The position numbers were made by a program, and so were the translations under genes. A stretch of 53,466 nt of DNA, taken from contig JAJVIN010000055.1 in the NCBI GenBank assembly GCA_022071945.1, positions 1 to 53,466 of the forward strand, in the 5' to 3' direction. Below the pieces are notes generated by a model. The model did no database searches. It saw only the letters and a program-made list of their open reading frames with translations, and had not been told where the DNA came from. Of the stretch, positions 1-10,791 are shown one piece after another; the stretch's first letter is position 1; every line of letters starts with the position of its first letter. This DNA comes from Thermoanaerobaculia bacterium (GTDB taxonomy: Bacteria > Acidobacteriota > Thermoanaerobaculia > UBA5066).

Positions 1-47
1 TCGACAAGCTGGGAGTGCCCCGGCTTGCCACGTGACCTCAACCGTCC

Positions 48-120
48 GAACCGCCGGATGCGGACCCGCATGTCCGGTGGTGTGGGAGGGGAGCGGCGGT
101 TACCTACCGCCGCCCCCTAT
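48..120 (+). mobile_element. 3' end of a group II intron (domains V and VI)
   Basis: The sequence folds as a domain V hairpin: 50-57 pairs with 74-81, a two-base GT bulge sits at 72-73, and 58-62 pairs with 67-71 around a four-base loop. A second hairpin follows (93-100 with 106-113, loop TACCT) in the place of domain VI, and the segment ends in CTAT near 120. This order, and the linker GTGGGAGGGG between the hairpins, are typical of bacterial group II introns. The loop of domain V is GACC rather than GNRA, so activity is doubtful. The rest of the intron and any reverse transcriptase would lie left of the window. Seen: hairpins and bulge. Inferred: intron identity. Confidence 0.65.
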
Positions 121-178
121 CCCGATGGGGGCACCCCATCGCGGTTCGAGTTCTGTAATCTCCCTTGCCACGAGCCAG

Positions 179-517
179 ATGAGAAACCCCATTTCGCAGG
201 CGCGGGCAAAGGAGATGAGGCAGCGGCCGACAGATGCCGAAAGACTCCTTTGGAGACGACTTCGCTTGCGCCAACTCGAAGGCTACAAGTTTCGCCGCCA
301 AGTCCCCCTCGGGCCTTTCATCGTCGACTTTCTCTGCTTGGAAGCGAATCTGGTGATCGAACTGGATGGTGGGCAACATGTGGAGGCCGCCGGCTATGAC
401 CGGAATCGGACCTCATACCTGCAGGAGCAGGGATTTCGAGTGATCCGCTTCTGGAACGGAGAAGTCCTCCAGAGGACGGATGAAGTGGTCGATGAGATCC
501 TCCGGAACCTTTCGTAG
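179..517 (+). CDS. DUF559 endonuclease-like protein
   Basis: This 112-aa protein matches the DUF559 family, small proteins with a restriction-endonuclease-like fold related to very-short-patch repair nucleases. Visible signatures are the N-terminal helix with RPTDAERLLWRRLR, then YKFRRQ, the strand FIVDFLC, the acidic ELDGGQH and the late RVIRFWN. The ATG at 179 was chosen because the family begins just before RARELR-like helices and the upstream in-frame sequence is intron RNA. There is no convincing ribosome binding site. It directly follows the intron tail, so it may have moved with it or been the insertion neighbour. Cellular role is not established for the family. Confidence 0.85.
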   Translation: MRNPISQARAKEMRQRPTDAERLLWRRLRLRQLEGYKFRRQVPLGPFIVDFLCLEANLVIELDGGQHVEAAGYDRNRTSYLQEQGFRVIRFWNGEVLQRTDEVVDEILRNLS

Positions 518-549
518 ATCTGAAGGGAACGAGGGTGCCCCCACCCTAG

Positions 550-583
550 CCCTCCCCCGCCCGGCGCGCCCGGCGGGGGAGGG
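550..583. terminator. Strong 12-bp inverted repeat, terminator-like
   Basis: Arms 550-561 and 572-583 are perfect reverse complements, and the 10-base loop is itself nearly palindromic. It lies between the convergent DUF559 gene and the minus-strand kinase remnant. There is no T-tract, so it could be a bidirectional Rho-independent-like barrier or a dispersed repeat. Confidence 0.45.
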
Positions 584-675
584 AACTCCTGGTTGATTAC
601 GTCACCGAACTTGCGGACAACAGTTCTTAGCCCGAAAGACACCAGTCTCCTAGGGCTCAGCGGCCGTTTCTGGGT

Positions 676-2389
676 TCAGGCCGCAGACGGCTGTCTCGCG
701 CCCGGCACGTGCTTCTCCATCGACGAATAGGCTCCGTAGGCTAGAAGCACCAGGGTCAGGAACGTCACGACGTACATCCCATTGGCGTACCAGGCCGAGA
801 GTTTCGTCGTGAAGACCGTACTCACCACCCAGCCGAACACGACTTGCTGGAGAAGGGTCGCCAGAAGGCCGGCTCGAGACACCAGGAAGCAAAAAAAGGA
901 CGCTGACCACCAGCGTGACCACCACGTAAGCCGGGGAACGCGCGAAGAAGAGCATCTCGATGAGACTGAAGATGACGAAGAACCCCGCGGCCGCGTAGCT
1001 CCTCCTTCGAAAAACGAGGCAGAGAATCGCCCGGAAGCAGACGAAGAGCAATCCCTGGCCAATCCCGTAGCCGGCTCTCGTGAGCATGGAGGCGATGACG
1101 GCACGGGTCCCGCCCAGGGACTCGTCCGCGGACATCACCGACACACCCTTCCATCCGTACAGAAGCTGGTTCGCGAGCCTGCCGAGCCATGTGAGCGAAG
1201 CGTGGGCAAGTCCCGCGAGGCTGCCGAGGAGCACGTCTCGCCCGACGAGGGAGTCTCTCCACTCCCCGGCGAGAAGACGGTTCCAGGAGACGATCAGGTC
1301 CGGCATGTTCCGGCGCACGATGGGCTCGAGCGCCAGGCAAGTGACCCAGATGGTGAGCGCGCGGTAGGAACTCTCGCGGAGGACGTGGAACAGACGGTCC
1401 ACCTCGGAATACCCCGCGATGTGGTGCATCCCGAGGAAGATCCCGGCAAGAAGAAGCAGGAAAACGGCCAGGCCTGTCTTGAAGGCGCCCTTCCGGTCGC
1501 CCGATCCTGACCTGATATTGCGAGCCGCCAGGAAGACCGCGGTGAAAAGAACGGCGAGCACGAGGAGCATCAGGATGGTGCTCGCCACCCAGTCGCGAGC
1601 GGTCACACCACCCGTGGAGTGCGCCTCCGGCTTTGTCCAAGGGTAGACGAGCCGGAAGAAGACGATCTTCCCGGCATGGGCGGCGGCTTCGACTCTCAGC
1701 GGAGCATCTGGGTGGTCAGGCTGGACTCCCACCCAGGCCGACCGCGTGGCGCTTCCGTGGGGTGGAGTCCACTCGGGGACGGCCTCCTTGAACTTCGCCG
1801 GGTCGAGGCCCGCGGCCCGGAAGGCCGTCGCGTAGTCGGGCGCTGGCGGCGAGGAGACCCCGGGTGTTCGCTCCTCGGGAACCGCGCTGAACTCGGCCAG
1901 GCGGCCCCTGGTGTCGAGAACGACGGTTCTCTGGCCACTCTCCGTCTGCGGCTCGAGACGCCAATCCCCGCTCCCGGCCAGAACCATCTCGAGGAGTTTC
2001 GGGCTGTGCCGTTCCCTGAAGGCGACCACGGCCGGCTGGCCGGACGTGATCCGGTCCCATTCCGCCGAAGCGGGCTTCCCTGCGAGAAACCCCACATAGG
2101 CGAAGTCGTAAAAGAACCCTTTCCGCGAATCGGCGGGAGTGCCCCGGTAGCCGAGTTCCTCCAGGATCTGGTTCGCTTTCTCGGACAGGACCTCTGGCGG
2201 CTTCTGAAACGGGACTCTGTTGTGCGACAAGACCCTCATGCCCGCAAACATCAGGAACACGAGCAGGAGGGCTCCACTTGCCGCGCCGCCCCAGGCAGTC
2301 GCAGGCGAAAGAGCACCCTCTTTGTGAGCAGCCGCAACGGTCTCGGGAGATGGTGTGTCCCCGGCAGCCAGGGCTGCCGCAATCGATGG
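676..2389 (-). pseudogene. Decayed Ser/Thr protein kinase: C-terminal membrane domain only, frameshifted
   Basis: The minus-strand frame opens at 2389 with residues like those that follow the catalytic domain in long acidobacterial Ser/Thr kinases (AAALAAGDTPSPETVAAA), without any kinase domain before it; a stop lies at 2390-2392. It continues through TM segments (SGALLLVFLMFAG; WVASTILMLLVLAVLF; GLAVFLLLLAGIFLGMHH) and ALEPIVRRNMPDLIVSWNRLL. At a run of seven A (plus strand 891-897) the frame changes. The family-like C terminus, including SAWYANGMYVVTFLTLVLLAYGAY, is only found in the shifted frame, ending at 676. An uncorrected reading would run 650-2260. Removing one T of the run restores continuity, so this is either a real frameshift or a homopolymer sequencing error. 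The missing kinase domain cannot be explained that way. Confidence 0.75.
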
Positions 2390-2470
2390 CTAATGTGCCC
2401 GAAGGGGTTTGGCTTCGCTCCCGTGGAATTCGCGGCCGTTGACGGCGCTCCAGCTACACGTCTTCCAACA

Positions 2471-3286
2471 TCACCGGAGAGGGACCAGCTTGTCCTCCAC
2501 CACCTTGGCCGTTCGCCCGGGGCACGTCCAGTCGCCGTCGCGGTTCTTGAAGCAATCGCGCCCTATCTCCGAAACCTTCCGTCTGACCTCCGAGCCATGC
2601 AGATCGCACTGCAACTCTTTTGTATTGACGGGGTAGATCATCGCGTCCACCGGCGCGCCATCGTGCTTCCGCTTGTCCCCAAATCGCGAACTCGTCGGCG
2701 TGTTCTTGTAAGCCTCTCCCAGTTCGAATTTCAGAAAAGAGAGGCCGATCTTCTTGGGCGCGCTGATCGAGTCCGGGTTGACTTTCGCCGCGGCCCGCTC
2801 GTAGATGACACGCTTGAAAAGCTCCTCCGAAGCTGACGCCGTTCTCGTCACTTTTCCCGGAGGCTCCATCATCGGACAGTCAACGGGTACAGTGCCGGCG
2901 GAAGCGGGCTTCGTCTGGGGCTGTGTTCCGCCCGCTGCCGCGCCCTTCATGGGTTCTGGCGTGTTTCGGACGGGCCCCGGCCCGCACCTGTTCTTCGTTC
3001 CGGCGACAAACATTCCCCAGTCCTTCGGGCTATACCAGTCCCCGTTCGGGCCGTTCCAGCTGAAAACGATCCGGTACCAGCCAACATGAGGCGGCTTGGC
3101 TCCGATCTCCGCGATCGTGCCGATGCCCCTCCCGCCGTCTTCGAACTCGACGCGAGTGGCGACACCACAGAGGTCCTGCGCGAGCGCGCGTGGTACCGGA
3201 TACAGCAGCAGGGGGAAGAGGGCCGCCGCCATGTACACGGAGAAACCCGGTGGCTGCCGCACCGCGCTCGGTTCTTTCGATTTCAT
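2471..3286 (-). CDS. Secreted protein with SH3/Tudor-like N-terminal domain
   Basis: A 271-aa protein with a signal peptide (VYMAAALFPLLLYPVPRALA, about residues 17-36). The mature N terminus holds a small beta domain (TRVEFEDGGRGIGTIAEIG ... GWYRIVF ... WYSPKDWGMF) resembling the chromo/Tudor-like domains that recur in secreted acidobacterial proteins. A proline- and glycine-rich linker follows (about 100-130), then a domain of about 140 residues with four cysteines that I do not recognise. The protein at 31119-32054 has a similar layout. On the minus strand a TAGTAT(AAG) box lies only about 10 bases before the ATG, so the mRNA may be nearly leaderless. Function unknown; export is the only firm inference. 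Confidence 0.7.
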   Translation of the reverse strand: MKSKEPSAVRQPPGFSVYMAAALFPLLLYPVPRALAQDLCGVATRVEFEDGGRGIGTIAEIGAKPPHVGWYRIVFSWNGPNGDWYSPKDWGMFVAGTKNRCGPGPVRNTPEPMKGAAAGGTQPQTKPASAGTVPVDCPMMEPPGKVTRTASASEELFKRVIYERAAAKVNPDSISAPKKIGLSFLKFELGEAYKNTPTSSRFGDKRKHDGAPVDAMIYPVNTKELQCDLHGSEVRRKVSEIGRDCFKNRDGDWTCPGRTAKVVEDKLVPLR

Positions 3287-3370
3287 TCAGTGCTTATACT
3301 ACAGACGGCCTCGCTCGGGGCCCCCTTCCGAACGGTGGCCCGGCGGGGCGGGCGTCACGCCCCGAGCGCC

Positions 3371-3386
3371 ATCTGGGATCCCAGAT
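3371..3386. promoter_or_regulatory. Perfect 16-bp palindrome, possible operator
   Basis: ATCTGGGATCCCAGAT is a perfect 16-bp palindrome, about 85 bp upstream of the minus-strand start at 3286. It has no T-tract and no coding role that I can see. It could be an operator for the secreted-protein gene; no regulator is identified. Confidence 0.35.
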
Positions 3387-3470
3387 TTGATAGGAGTCCC
3401 GTCCATCATCTCGGTCACGAGAACTTCAGTGCCTTCGAAAGGGCGCGGCGCTCCGCGCCTTCCCTCCCCG

Positions 3471-3704
3471 TCAACTCGCTTGCGGCCCGTGGGCGGTTTC
3501 CTTCACGCCCGTGGCCGCAACCGCCTGAACGCGGACACACTGGCTCTCGGTGACGATCCGCTGGTAGGAGTGGTTGTTCCGCGGGTTCACGAGCTTCTGT
3601 GAATCCCCCAGGAGAGGGGCCGCTGTCGCGATGAGAAGCGGGGCGGCAAGGAACCGCTGGCGCAAGACGCGTGGGGACGAGACTGCCTCCTTGTGGAACA
3701 GCAT
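3471..3704 (-). CDS. Possible truncated secreted protein
   Basis: A 77-codon frame with a hydrophobic stretch (FLAAPLLIATAAPLLG) and then KLVNPRNNHSYQRI, which resembles the opening of C-type-lectin or sulfatase-modifying-factor-like domains. The remaining 30 residues do not continue such a fold. AAGGAGG lies inside the frame but no ATG follows at the right distance; a TTG near 3663 is possible. It may be the 5' end of a gene that lost its body. Weak call. Confidence 0.25.
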   Translation of the reverse strand: MLFHKEAVSSPRVLRQRFLAAPLLIATAAPLLGDSQKLVNPRNNHSYQRIVTESQCVRVQAVAATGVKETAHGPQAS

Positions 3705-3774
3705 CCAGACTTGGTTGGCGGGTGAAGTGAAAAGTTCTACACGGCCGGAGCCGAGCCGGAGTGGCCAGATTGCA

Positions 3775-3833
3775 CTCTCAGATCTGAGGAATCGCGCATT
3801 CCAGTTTTCTCACATTAGAGAGGCGCATATCCG
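3775..3833. promoter_or_regulatory. Paired palindromic enhancer site (UAS-a)
   Basis: Two imperfect palindromes of the CTCTC-N-GAGAG type: 3775-3790 (CTCTCAGATCTGAGGA) and 3816-3833 (TTTCTCACATTAGAGAGG). Their centres are 42 bp apart, four helical turns. They lie about 98 bp upstream of the -24 element at 3931. The same architecture recurs at 33703, 36988, 47095 and 50143. Confidence 0.55.
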
Positions 3834-3928
3834 GAGGGCGGCTTCTGTTCGCATCCGCTGCCCTGTTGACCCGTGATTCCGAGTGGGGCGGCCGCGCCCC
3901 TGATGAGTCACGCCCCGGCATGTCTGGA

Positions 3929-3946
3929 CTGGCAAGCCGATTGCTA
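3929..3946 (+). promoter_or_regulatory. Sigma-54 promoter facing the vWA gene
   Basis: CTGGCAAGCCGATTGCTA matches the sigma-54 -24/-12 consensus closely: GG at 3931-3932, ten bases, GC at 3943-3944, with TGGCA and TTGCT intact. Transcription should start near 3956 and run toward 4149. Confidence 0.65.
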
Positions 3947-4072
3947 GACCACACGTGGAACCGTTCTCACATTCACAGCAAAGCGGGGCCCCGCGGTCTG
4001 GTGTTCACGCGACTCTGCCGCGCCCCTTTTCAAGGATCTTCAGTCACTTGGCGCCGTTGACCTTTCCCTCCC

Positions 4073-4113
4073 AGACCCTCCCCCCAGCCAGAGCCAGGGA
4101 GGGTCTCTTTTTT
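4073..4113 (+). terminator. Intrinsic terminator inside the vWA leader
   Basis: A perfect 10-bp stem (4073-4082 with 4097-4106, 14-base loop) is followed by six T at 4108-4113. No gene on the plus strand ends upstream of it. It sits about 155 bases after the predicted sigma-54 start and 35 bases before the vWA ATG. It therefore either attenuates vWA expression or ends a small RNA. Confidence 0.7.
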
Positions 4114-4148
4114 GAGCCCCCGGGTCTGCGGGTATCGGAGCTGAGCTG

Positions 4149-5570
4149 ATGCGTTTCAGGGTGAGACCTTTCACGGCGCTCCTCTCCCTGGGGATCCTCG
4201 GCACTGCCGGCGCCGGGTTCGGGAGCGGTGTGCCCCCCGGCGAGAGGCCACCCGGAGCCGGCAAGAGAGTGGTCTTCATCCTCGACGCGTCGGGCAGCAT
4301 GAAGGCCAAGCTGGGAGCGGGGACCCGGATCACAGCCGCCAAGGACGTCATGATGCAGCTCATCCGGGATCTCCCGTCCGCAGTCGAGTTCGGGGTCCTG
4401 GCCTACGGGCACAGGCGGAAGGACGACTGCGCCGACATCGAGGAGATCATCCCGCTTGGCCAGCCGTCGAAGGACGCGGCCATCCTGGCTGTCCAGAAGC
4501 TCTCCGCGGCCGGGAAAACACCCATCACGGCCTCCGTCAGGCTGGCGGCACAGAGGCTCGGGCCGGGCGGCGGCCCCGGGGCGATCATCCTCGTTTCCGA
4601 CGGAGAGGAAACCTGCGCGGACGATCCCTGTGGCGCGGTGCGGGACCTGAAAAGGGAGGGCATCGCCTTCACCCTCCACGCCGTCGGATTCGGCGTGACC
4701 CAGAAGGAAGCCAGGCAGCTCGAGTGCCTCGCGAAAGAGGGGGGAGGCACCTACACGAGCGCCGCCAACGCGAAGGAACTCCTCGACGCTCTCGAGAAGG
4801 TCCAGAGAGCCGAAGTCGCCACGGGGGAACTCTCCCTCACGGCCAGAAAACAGGGGAAGCAGTTGCAGGCGGAGGTCGTCATCGCGTCGGCGGGGGGCTC
4901 GCGCGTGGAGGGCGGGTGGACGAGCGCCCGTGATCCGCGCGTCTTTCACCTCCTGCCCGGAACGTACGACGTCACGGTGACCGACACGTCGGTTTCGCCG
5001 AAGACGGCACGGACCGCCAAGGGACTCATCGTCAAGGCAGGCGAACGTACGGAGAAAGACTTCGAGTTCTCGCTCGAGGGTCAGCTCGCCCTCTCGGCGT
5101 TCAAGAACGGCCAGCGGATCCGCGCCGAGTTCGCGGTCTTCAAGCTGCCCGAAAAGACGCGGGTCGACAGCGGGTGGCTCTCGACGAGCGGCCCTGTGAG
5201 CGTGCGGCTCCTCGCCGGGCCGTACGAGGCCGCGGCCGTGGACACCCGAGTGGCGACGAGGTCCGAGCGGCGCGCGGTCTTCGAGGTCAAGTCCGGCGAG
5301 ACCACCACGGTCGACCTCGCCGGGTTCCTCGAGGCCGAAGTCGAGCTCTCGGCGATGCGGGATGGGAAGCGCATCCGTTGCGAGTTCTCCCTGCGGCGCC
5401 GGGAAGGCGGAGGGAGGGACAGCGGCTGGCTCCCGACCGAAGGTCCTCGAAAGTGCTTCGTCCTGCCCGGTACCTACGACCTTGACGTGCGGTGCGGGGA
5501 TGAAAAGAAGAAGCAGGAAGGGATCACGCTCGTCCACGGAGACAGAAAGACGTTGGAGGTCCAGTTCTGA
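4149..5570 (+). CDS. Secreted von Willebrand factor A domain protein with three C-terminal repeats
   Basis: A 473-aa exported protein. A signal peptide (FTALLSLGILGTAGAG) precedes a vWA domain at about 38-220. Its metal-binding MIDAS motif is complete in its first element (DASGS, residues 46-50), followed by a later Thr and by VSDGEETC. vWA domains bind protein partners through a divalent metal. Residues about 224-473 form three related units of about 80 residues, each opening like GELSLTARKQGKQLQAE / GQLALSAFKNGQRIRAE / AEVELSAMRDGKRIRCE and closing with LLPGTYDV-like strands. GGAG lies 8 bases before the ATG. Sigma-54 signals and a terminator lie upstream, so expression is probably conditional. 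The partner is unknown. Confidence 0.85.
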   Translation: MRFRVRPFTALLSLGILGTAGAGFGSGVPPGERPPGAGKRVVFILDASGSMKAKLGAGTRITAAKDVMMQLIRDLPSAVEFGVLAYGHRRKDDCADIEEIIPLGQPSKDAAILAVQKLSAAGKTPITASVRLAAQRLGPGGGPGAIILVSDGEETCADDPCGAVRDLKREGIAFTLHAVGFGVTQKEARQLECLAKEGGGTYTSAANAKELLDALEKVQRAEVATGELSLTARKQGKQLQAEVVIASAGGSRVEGGWTSARDPRVFHLLPGTYDVTVTDTSVSPKTARTAKGLIVKAGERTEKDFEFSLEGQLALSAFKNGQRIRAEFAVFKLPEKTRVDSGWLSTSGPVSVRLLAGPYEAAAVDTRVATRSERRAVFEVKSGETTTVDLAGFLEAEVELSAMRDGKRIRCEFSLRRREGGGRDSGWLPTEGPRKCFVLPGTYDLDVRCGDEKKKQEGITLVHGDRKTLEVQF

Positions 5571-5665
5571 GGGTCCATGGGGCGCCCATCCCTGAAAGCC
5601 TTCGTCTTCTCCTGGCCACACTGCTCGTTCTCTCCGCCCGTGGCGCCGGGGATGCGAACCGGATC

Positions 5666-6145
5666 GTGAGTAAGAAACCCTCCCAGCAGAAGCGGGGCTG
5701 GCAGCCCGGTACAGTGCTCCTCGAGGGCTACCACCCCTCCGCCGCGGCGCTCGACAGCGAGCACGTCCATGCGGTCGTGGCCCCCTTCACGAAGAGCGCC
5801 GCCGAGGGTGTCAGCGGAATCGCCGCCATCGACCGGAAGACCGCGACGGCGCGCTATCTTCTCCGCGGTACTGCCGAGCTTCTCCCCAACCACATGGCAG
5901 GGGTGCACCTCGGACGCGGCGCCCTCTCCCGGCTGAACGGCTTGACCGTGATGAAAGCCGCGGTCTCGACAGGTGAGACGCGCGCGATCTCTCCGTTCGG
6001 ATCCCTGGCAGGGGCCTTCTGGGGAATGACGCCCCACACCTTCAACCACAACGACGAGAGGAAGCGCCTGGCCATCGACACTGTCAGCGGCACGGCCGCC
6101 GGGGAGGGTGGCGAGTGGCTCCAGATTCTCGAACCGCGCGCGTAA
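5666..6145 (+). CDS. Hypothetical protein, probably exported
   Basis: Not recognised. From the GTG at 5666 the product is 159 aa with no clear domain. The in-frame codons just upstream read LRLLLATLLVLSARGAG, a good signal-peptide core, and stay open back to a CTG at 5567 that overlaps the vWA stop codon. The true start is therefore probably non-ATG and translationally coupled to the vWA gene, giving an exported protein of about 190 aa. Glycine and histidine are scattered and there are no cysteines. It could be an internally shortened beta-propeller. It precedes the cytochrome gene by about 50 bases. Confidence 0.5.
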   Translation: MSKKPSQQKRGWQPGTVLLEGYHPSAAALDSEHVHAVVAPFTKSAAEGVSGIAAIDRKTATARYLLRGTAELLPNHMAGVHLGRGALSRLNGLTVMKAAVSTGETRAISPFGSLAGAFWGMTPHTFNHNDERKRLAIDTVSGTAAGEGGEWLQILEPRA

Positions 6146-6196
6146 TCGGGCGGGATGGCCCGAAAACCGGCAGAGCCGCCTTACCGGAGGTTCCTG

Positions 6197-7162
6197 ATGA
6201 GCAGAGGATGGAAATGGGTATCGGGTCTTGCGCTGATGGCCATCATTGGCGTGGCCGGTATCGCAGTCCGCTTCTACGTCCTGGCGCCGCGCCACCGGCC
6301 TGCGCAACAGGTCGAGGCGCCAAGAACGCCCGAGGCCATCGCGCGTGGCCGCTACCTTGCCCATCACGTCGCGGCCTGCATGAGTTGCCACAGCCAGGTG
6401 CAAGAGGAACTGCCGGGCGACCCAGTGGCCATCGGCCGTTTCGGAAGCGGCCGCGACTTTGGCGCGGACGCCGGGTTTCCGGGACACGTTCGCGCCAGCA
6501 ACCTCACTGCGGCCCCGCAGGGCTTGGGGAACTGGAGCGACGGAGATATCCTGCGCGCCGTTCGCGAGGGGATCTCGCGCGATGGCCGTCCGTTGTTCCC
6601 GTTGATGCCGTATCAGGCCTACGCGCGGCAGCTGTCCGACGCCGACGCTCTGGCAATCGTGGCCTATCTGCGCACGCTCCCGCCGCTGACGGACACCGTG
6701 GCTCCGAGCGCCATCGGCTTTCCCGCCTCGATGTTCATTCGCCTCTCGCCGGCCCCCGTGGAGAGCGGGGCCAGTCCGCTGCCCGCCGAACCCCTCGCGC
6801 GAGGACGGCGCCTTCTCGACCTGATGAGCTGCGGCGACTGCCACAATTCCTTCGACGGGAGGCGTCAACCAATCCCGGGCCGCGAGATGTCCGGAGGGGC
6901 TGAGTTCAATGTGCCAGGGAAGGGGAAGGTCCACGCGAGTAATCTGACTCCGGACAAAGAGACCGGGCTCGGCACGGCCACGGAGGAGGACCTCGCGCGC
7001 GCCCTGCGATCCGGCACCGGCCGCGACGGCCGGATTCTCCACGCCATGCCCTGGACGGCCTACGCCGGGCTCTGCGATGAGGATCTGCGCGCCGTGATCA
7101 CCGCGCTGCGCGCCCTGCCAGCGGTGCGTAACTATGTACCAAAGAGAAGCTTCGAGCGCTGA
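6197..7162 (+). CDS. Membrane-anchored diheme cytochrome c
   Basis: A 321-aa protein with one N-terminal membrane anchor (VSGLALMAIIGVAGIAVRFYV) and two class I cytochrome c domains. The heme-binding motifs are CMSCH and CGDCH, about 155 residues apart. Each is followed by a plausible methionine ligand segment (FPLMPYQAY; HAMPWTAY). Both domains carry the sequence ASNLT followed by P or A, as in alcohol- and sugar-dehydrogenase cytochrome subunits and related electron carriers. The ATG at 6197 was preferred to 6155 because GGAGG lies six bases before it. It would act in the periplasm passing electrons to a terminal oxidase or another acceptor. No dehydrogenase gene is adjacent, so its donor is unknown. 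Confidence 0.88.
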   Translation: MSRGWKWVSGLALMAIIGVAGIAVRFYVLAPRHRPAQQVEAPRTPEAIARGRYLAHHVAACMSCHSQVQEELPGDPVAIGRFGSGRDFGADAGFPGHVRASNLTAAPQGLGNWSDGDILRAVREGISRDGRPLFPLMPYQAYARQLSDADALAIVAYLRTLPPLTDTVAPSAIGFPASMFIRLSPAPVESGASPLPAEPLARGRRLLDLMSCGDCHNSFDGRRQPIPGREMSGGAEFNVPGKGKVHASNLTPDKETGLGTATEEDLARALRSGTGRDGRILHAMPWTAYAGLCDEDLRAVITALRALPAVRNYVPKRSFER

Positions 7163-7165
7163 GGG

Positions 7166-7729
7166 ATGGACACGAGGCGCGCCCGCCCCTCATGGGTTGA
7201 GATCAATGGCGGTCGAGACCCCTCTCGCGAGAAACCCGGAGGCCCACGGCGGGGGAACGGAGACCTCTTGGCCGGCCTGACGGGACAGATGCTGGGCCGC
7301 TACCGGCTCGAATCCCTCCTCGGACGAGGCGGGATGGCCGCGGTCTACAGGGCTTTCGACGAGGAGCTGCGCCGCGCGGTCGCGATCAAGGTCATCCTCG
7401 GCGAGGCCCCCGCGGACGGGTCCTTCCGTCAGTTCCAGGACATCCCGGAGATTGGTGGAACGATCCCGGACTGGGCTCTTGCTCTGTCCTATCTCGACCC
7501 GAGGAGGGAAGCTCGAGACCTTCTCGCGCGGGCGGAACGGAGGGGAGATCCGGGCGTCGAGCAAGGCCGGAGGATTCTGGCGAGACTCGAGGGCGACGAG
7601 CCAGGGGTCCCTGCCCTCGATTCCAAATCAGACGGCGGAGTTGCACATGTGCCTTCCGTACCCCGAGGCGAGAGCCTCCGGGAACTTCGCGACCGGCTGC
7701 GAGGGATGAAGCCCATGCCCCCTCGATAG
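7166..7729 (+). pseudogene. Internally deleted Ser/Thr protein kinase
   Basis: Residues from about 42 read [20 protein letters not shown] and then AVAIKVI: the glycine loop and the VAIK lysine of a bacterial Ser/Thr kinase. About 13 residues later the catalytic core stops. There is no HRD, DFG or APE motif. The frame continues into a tail ([26 protein letters not shown]) like the TPR-type repeats often found C-terminal to such kinases. The simplest reading is a large in-frame deletion joining kinase subdomain II to the tail. It begins four bases after the cytochrome stop; an alternative TTG start at 7268 has GGAG upstream. It cannot phosphorylate. A protein could still be made. Confidence 0.75.
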
Positions 7730-7906
7730 CTTCCCGTGACCAGCCTGCTTCACATCCAGTCCGGGCAACGAGGACTCTTCGCCGTCCTGCTCACCACTAC
7801 CATGGGATTTCCTGTCTTACACCGACTGGCAGGGAGGGCAACTCGGGCCCTTTCTGTGGTGAAATACCCCCCGAAATCCTTCGTCCATTCTCAAGGGAGG
7901 TGGGTC

Positions 7907-8317
7907 ATGGTGTCCCTCATCACGTGGAGCGATGAGTTGAGCGTCGGCGTTGCTGCATTCGACAACCAGCACAGACGCCTGGTTGCCCTGATCAATGAAC
8001 TGCACGAGGCCATGTCCGAGGGCAAGGGCAGCAAGGTCCTGGGCAAAATCCTGTCGGAACTGGCGGACTACACGGTGTATCACTTCAAGGCGGAAGAGGC
8101 CGTCTTCGAGAAGCATGAATACCCTGGCCTCGGCAGCCACAGGGATAGCCACGGCGAACTGACACGGCAGGTTCTGGACTTCAAGGATCAATTCGAGGCA
8201 GGCGAGGCCGTTCTCAGCATGGAACTCATGAAGTTCCTGACGGACTGGCTGACGAATCACATTCTGGACACGGACAAGGCCTACACGGCGTTCCTGAACA
8301 GCAGGGGCGTATCCTGA
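7907..8317 (+). CDS. Bacteriohemerythrin
   Basis: A 136-aa single-domain hemerythrin that binds O2 at a di-iron site. The family ligands are visible in order: ITWSDELSVGV then the His of NQHRRLV, YHFKAEE with EEAVFEKH, then HRDSHGEL, and finally NHILDTD near the C terminus. The ATG at 7907 has GGGAGG seven bases upstream; the earlier in-frame ATG at 7736 would add about 57 non-homologous residues. Fusions and neighbours of hemerythrins often sense oxygen or redox. Here the next gene, eleven bases on, is a hybrid histidine kinase, so the hemerythrin may feed it a signal. Confidence 0.93.
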   Translation: MVSLITWSDELSVGVAAFDNQHRRLVALINELHEAMSEGKGSKVLGKILSELADYTVYHFKAEEAVFEKHEYPGLGSHRDSHGELTRQVLDFKDQFEAGEAVLSMELMKFLTDWLTNHILDTDKAYTAFLNSRGVS

Positions 8318-8328
8318 GGGAATCGCTG

Positions 8329-10787
<2,459 letters not shown>

Positions 10788-10791
<4 letters not shown>

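Larger units (their letters stand above)
3287..4148. other. Long intergenic regulatory stretch
   Basis: 862 bases between the minus-strand secreted-protein gene and the vWA gene. Apart from the doubtful short frame at 3471-3704 it holds the 16-bp palindrome, a palindrome pair, a sigma-54 promoter and an intrinsic terminator, each listed separately. Confidence 0.6.

Noticed and set aside
4044-5621. A 525-codon minus-strand frame opposite the vWA gene
   Set aside because: The plus strand has a signal peptide, MIDAS motif and three repeats. The antisense frame is low-complexity.
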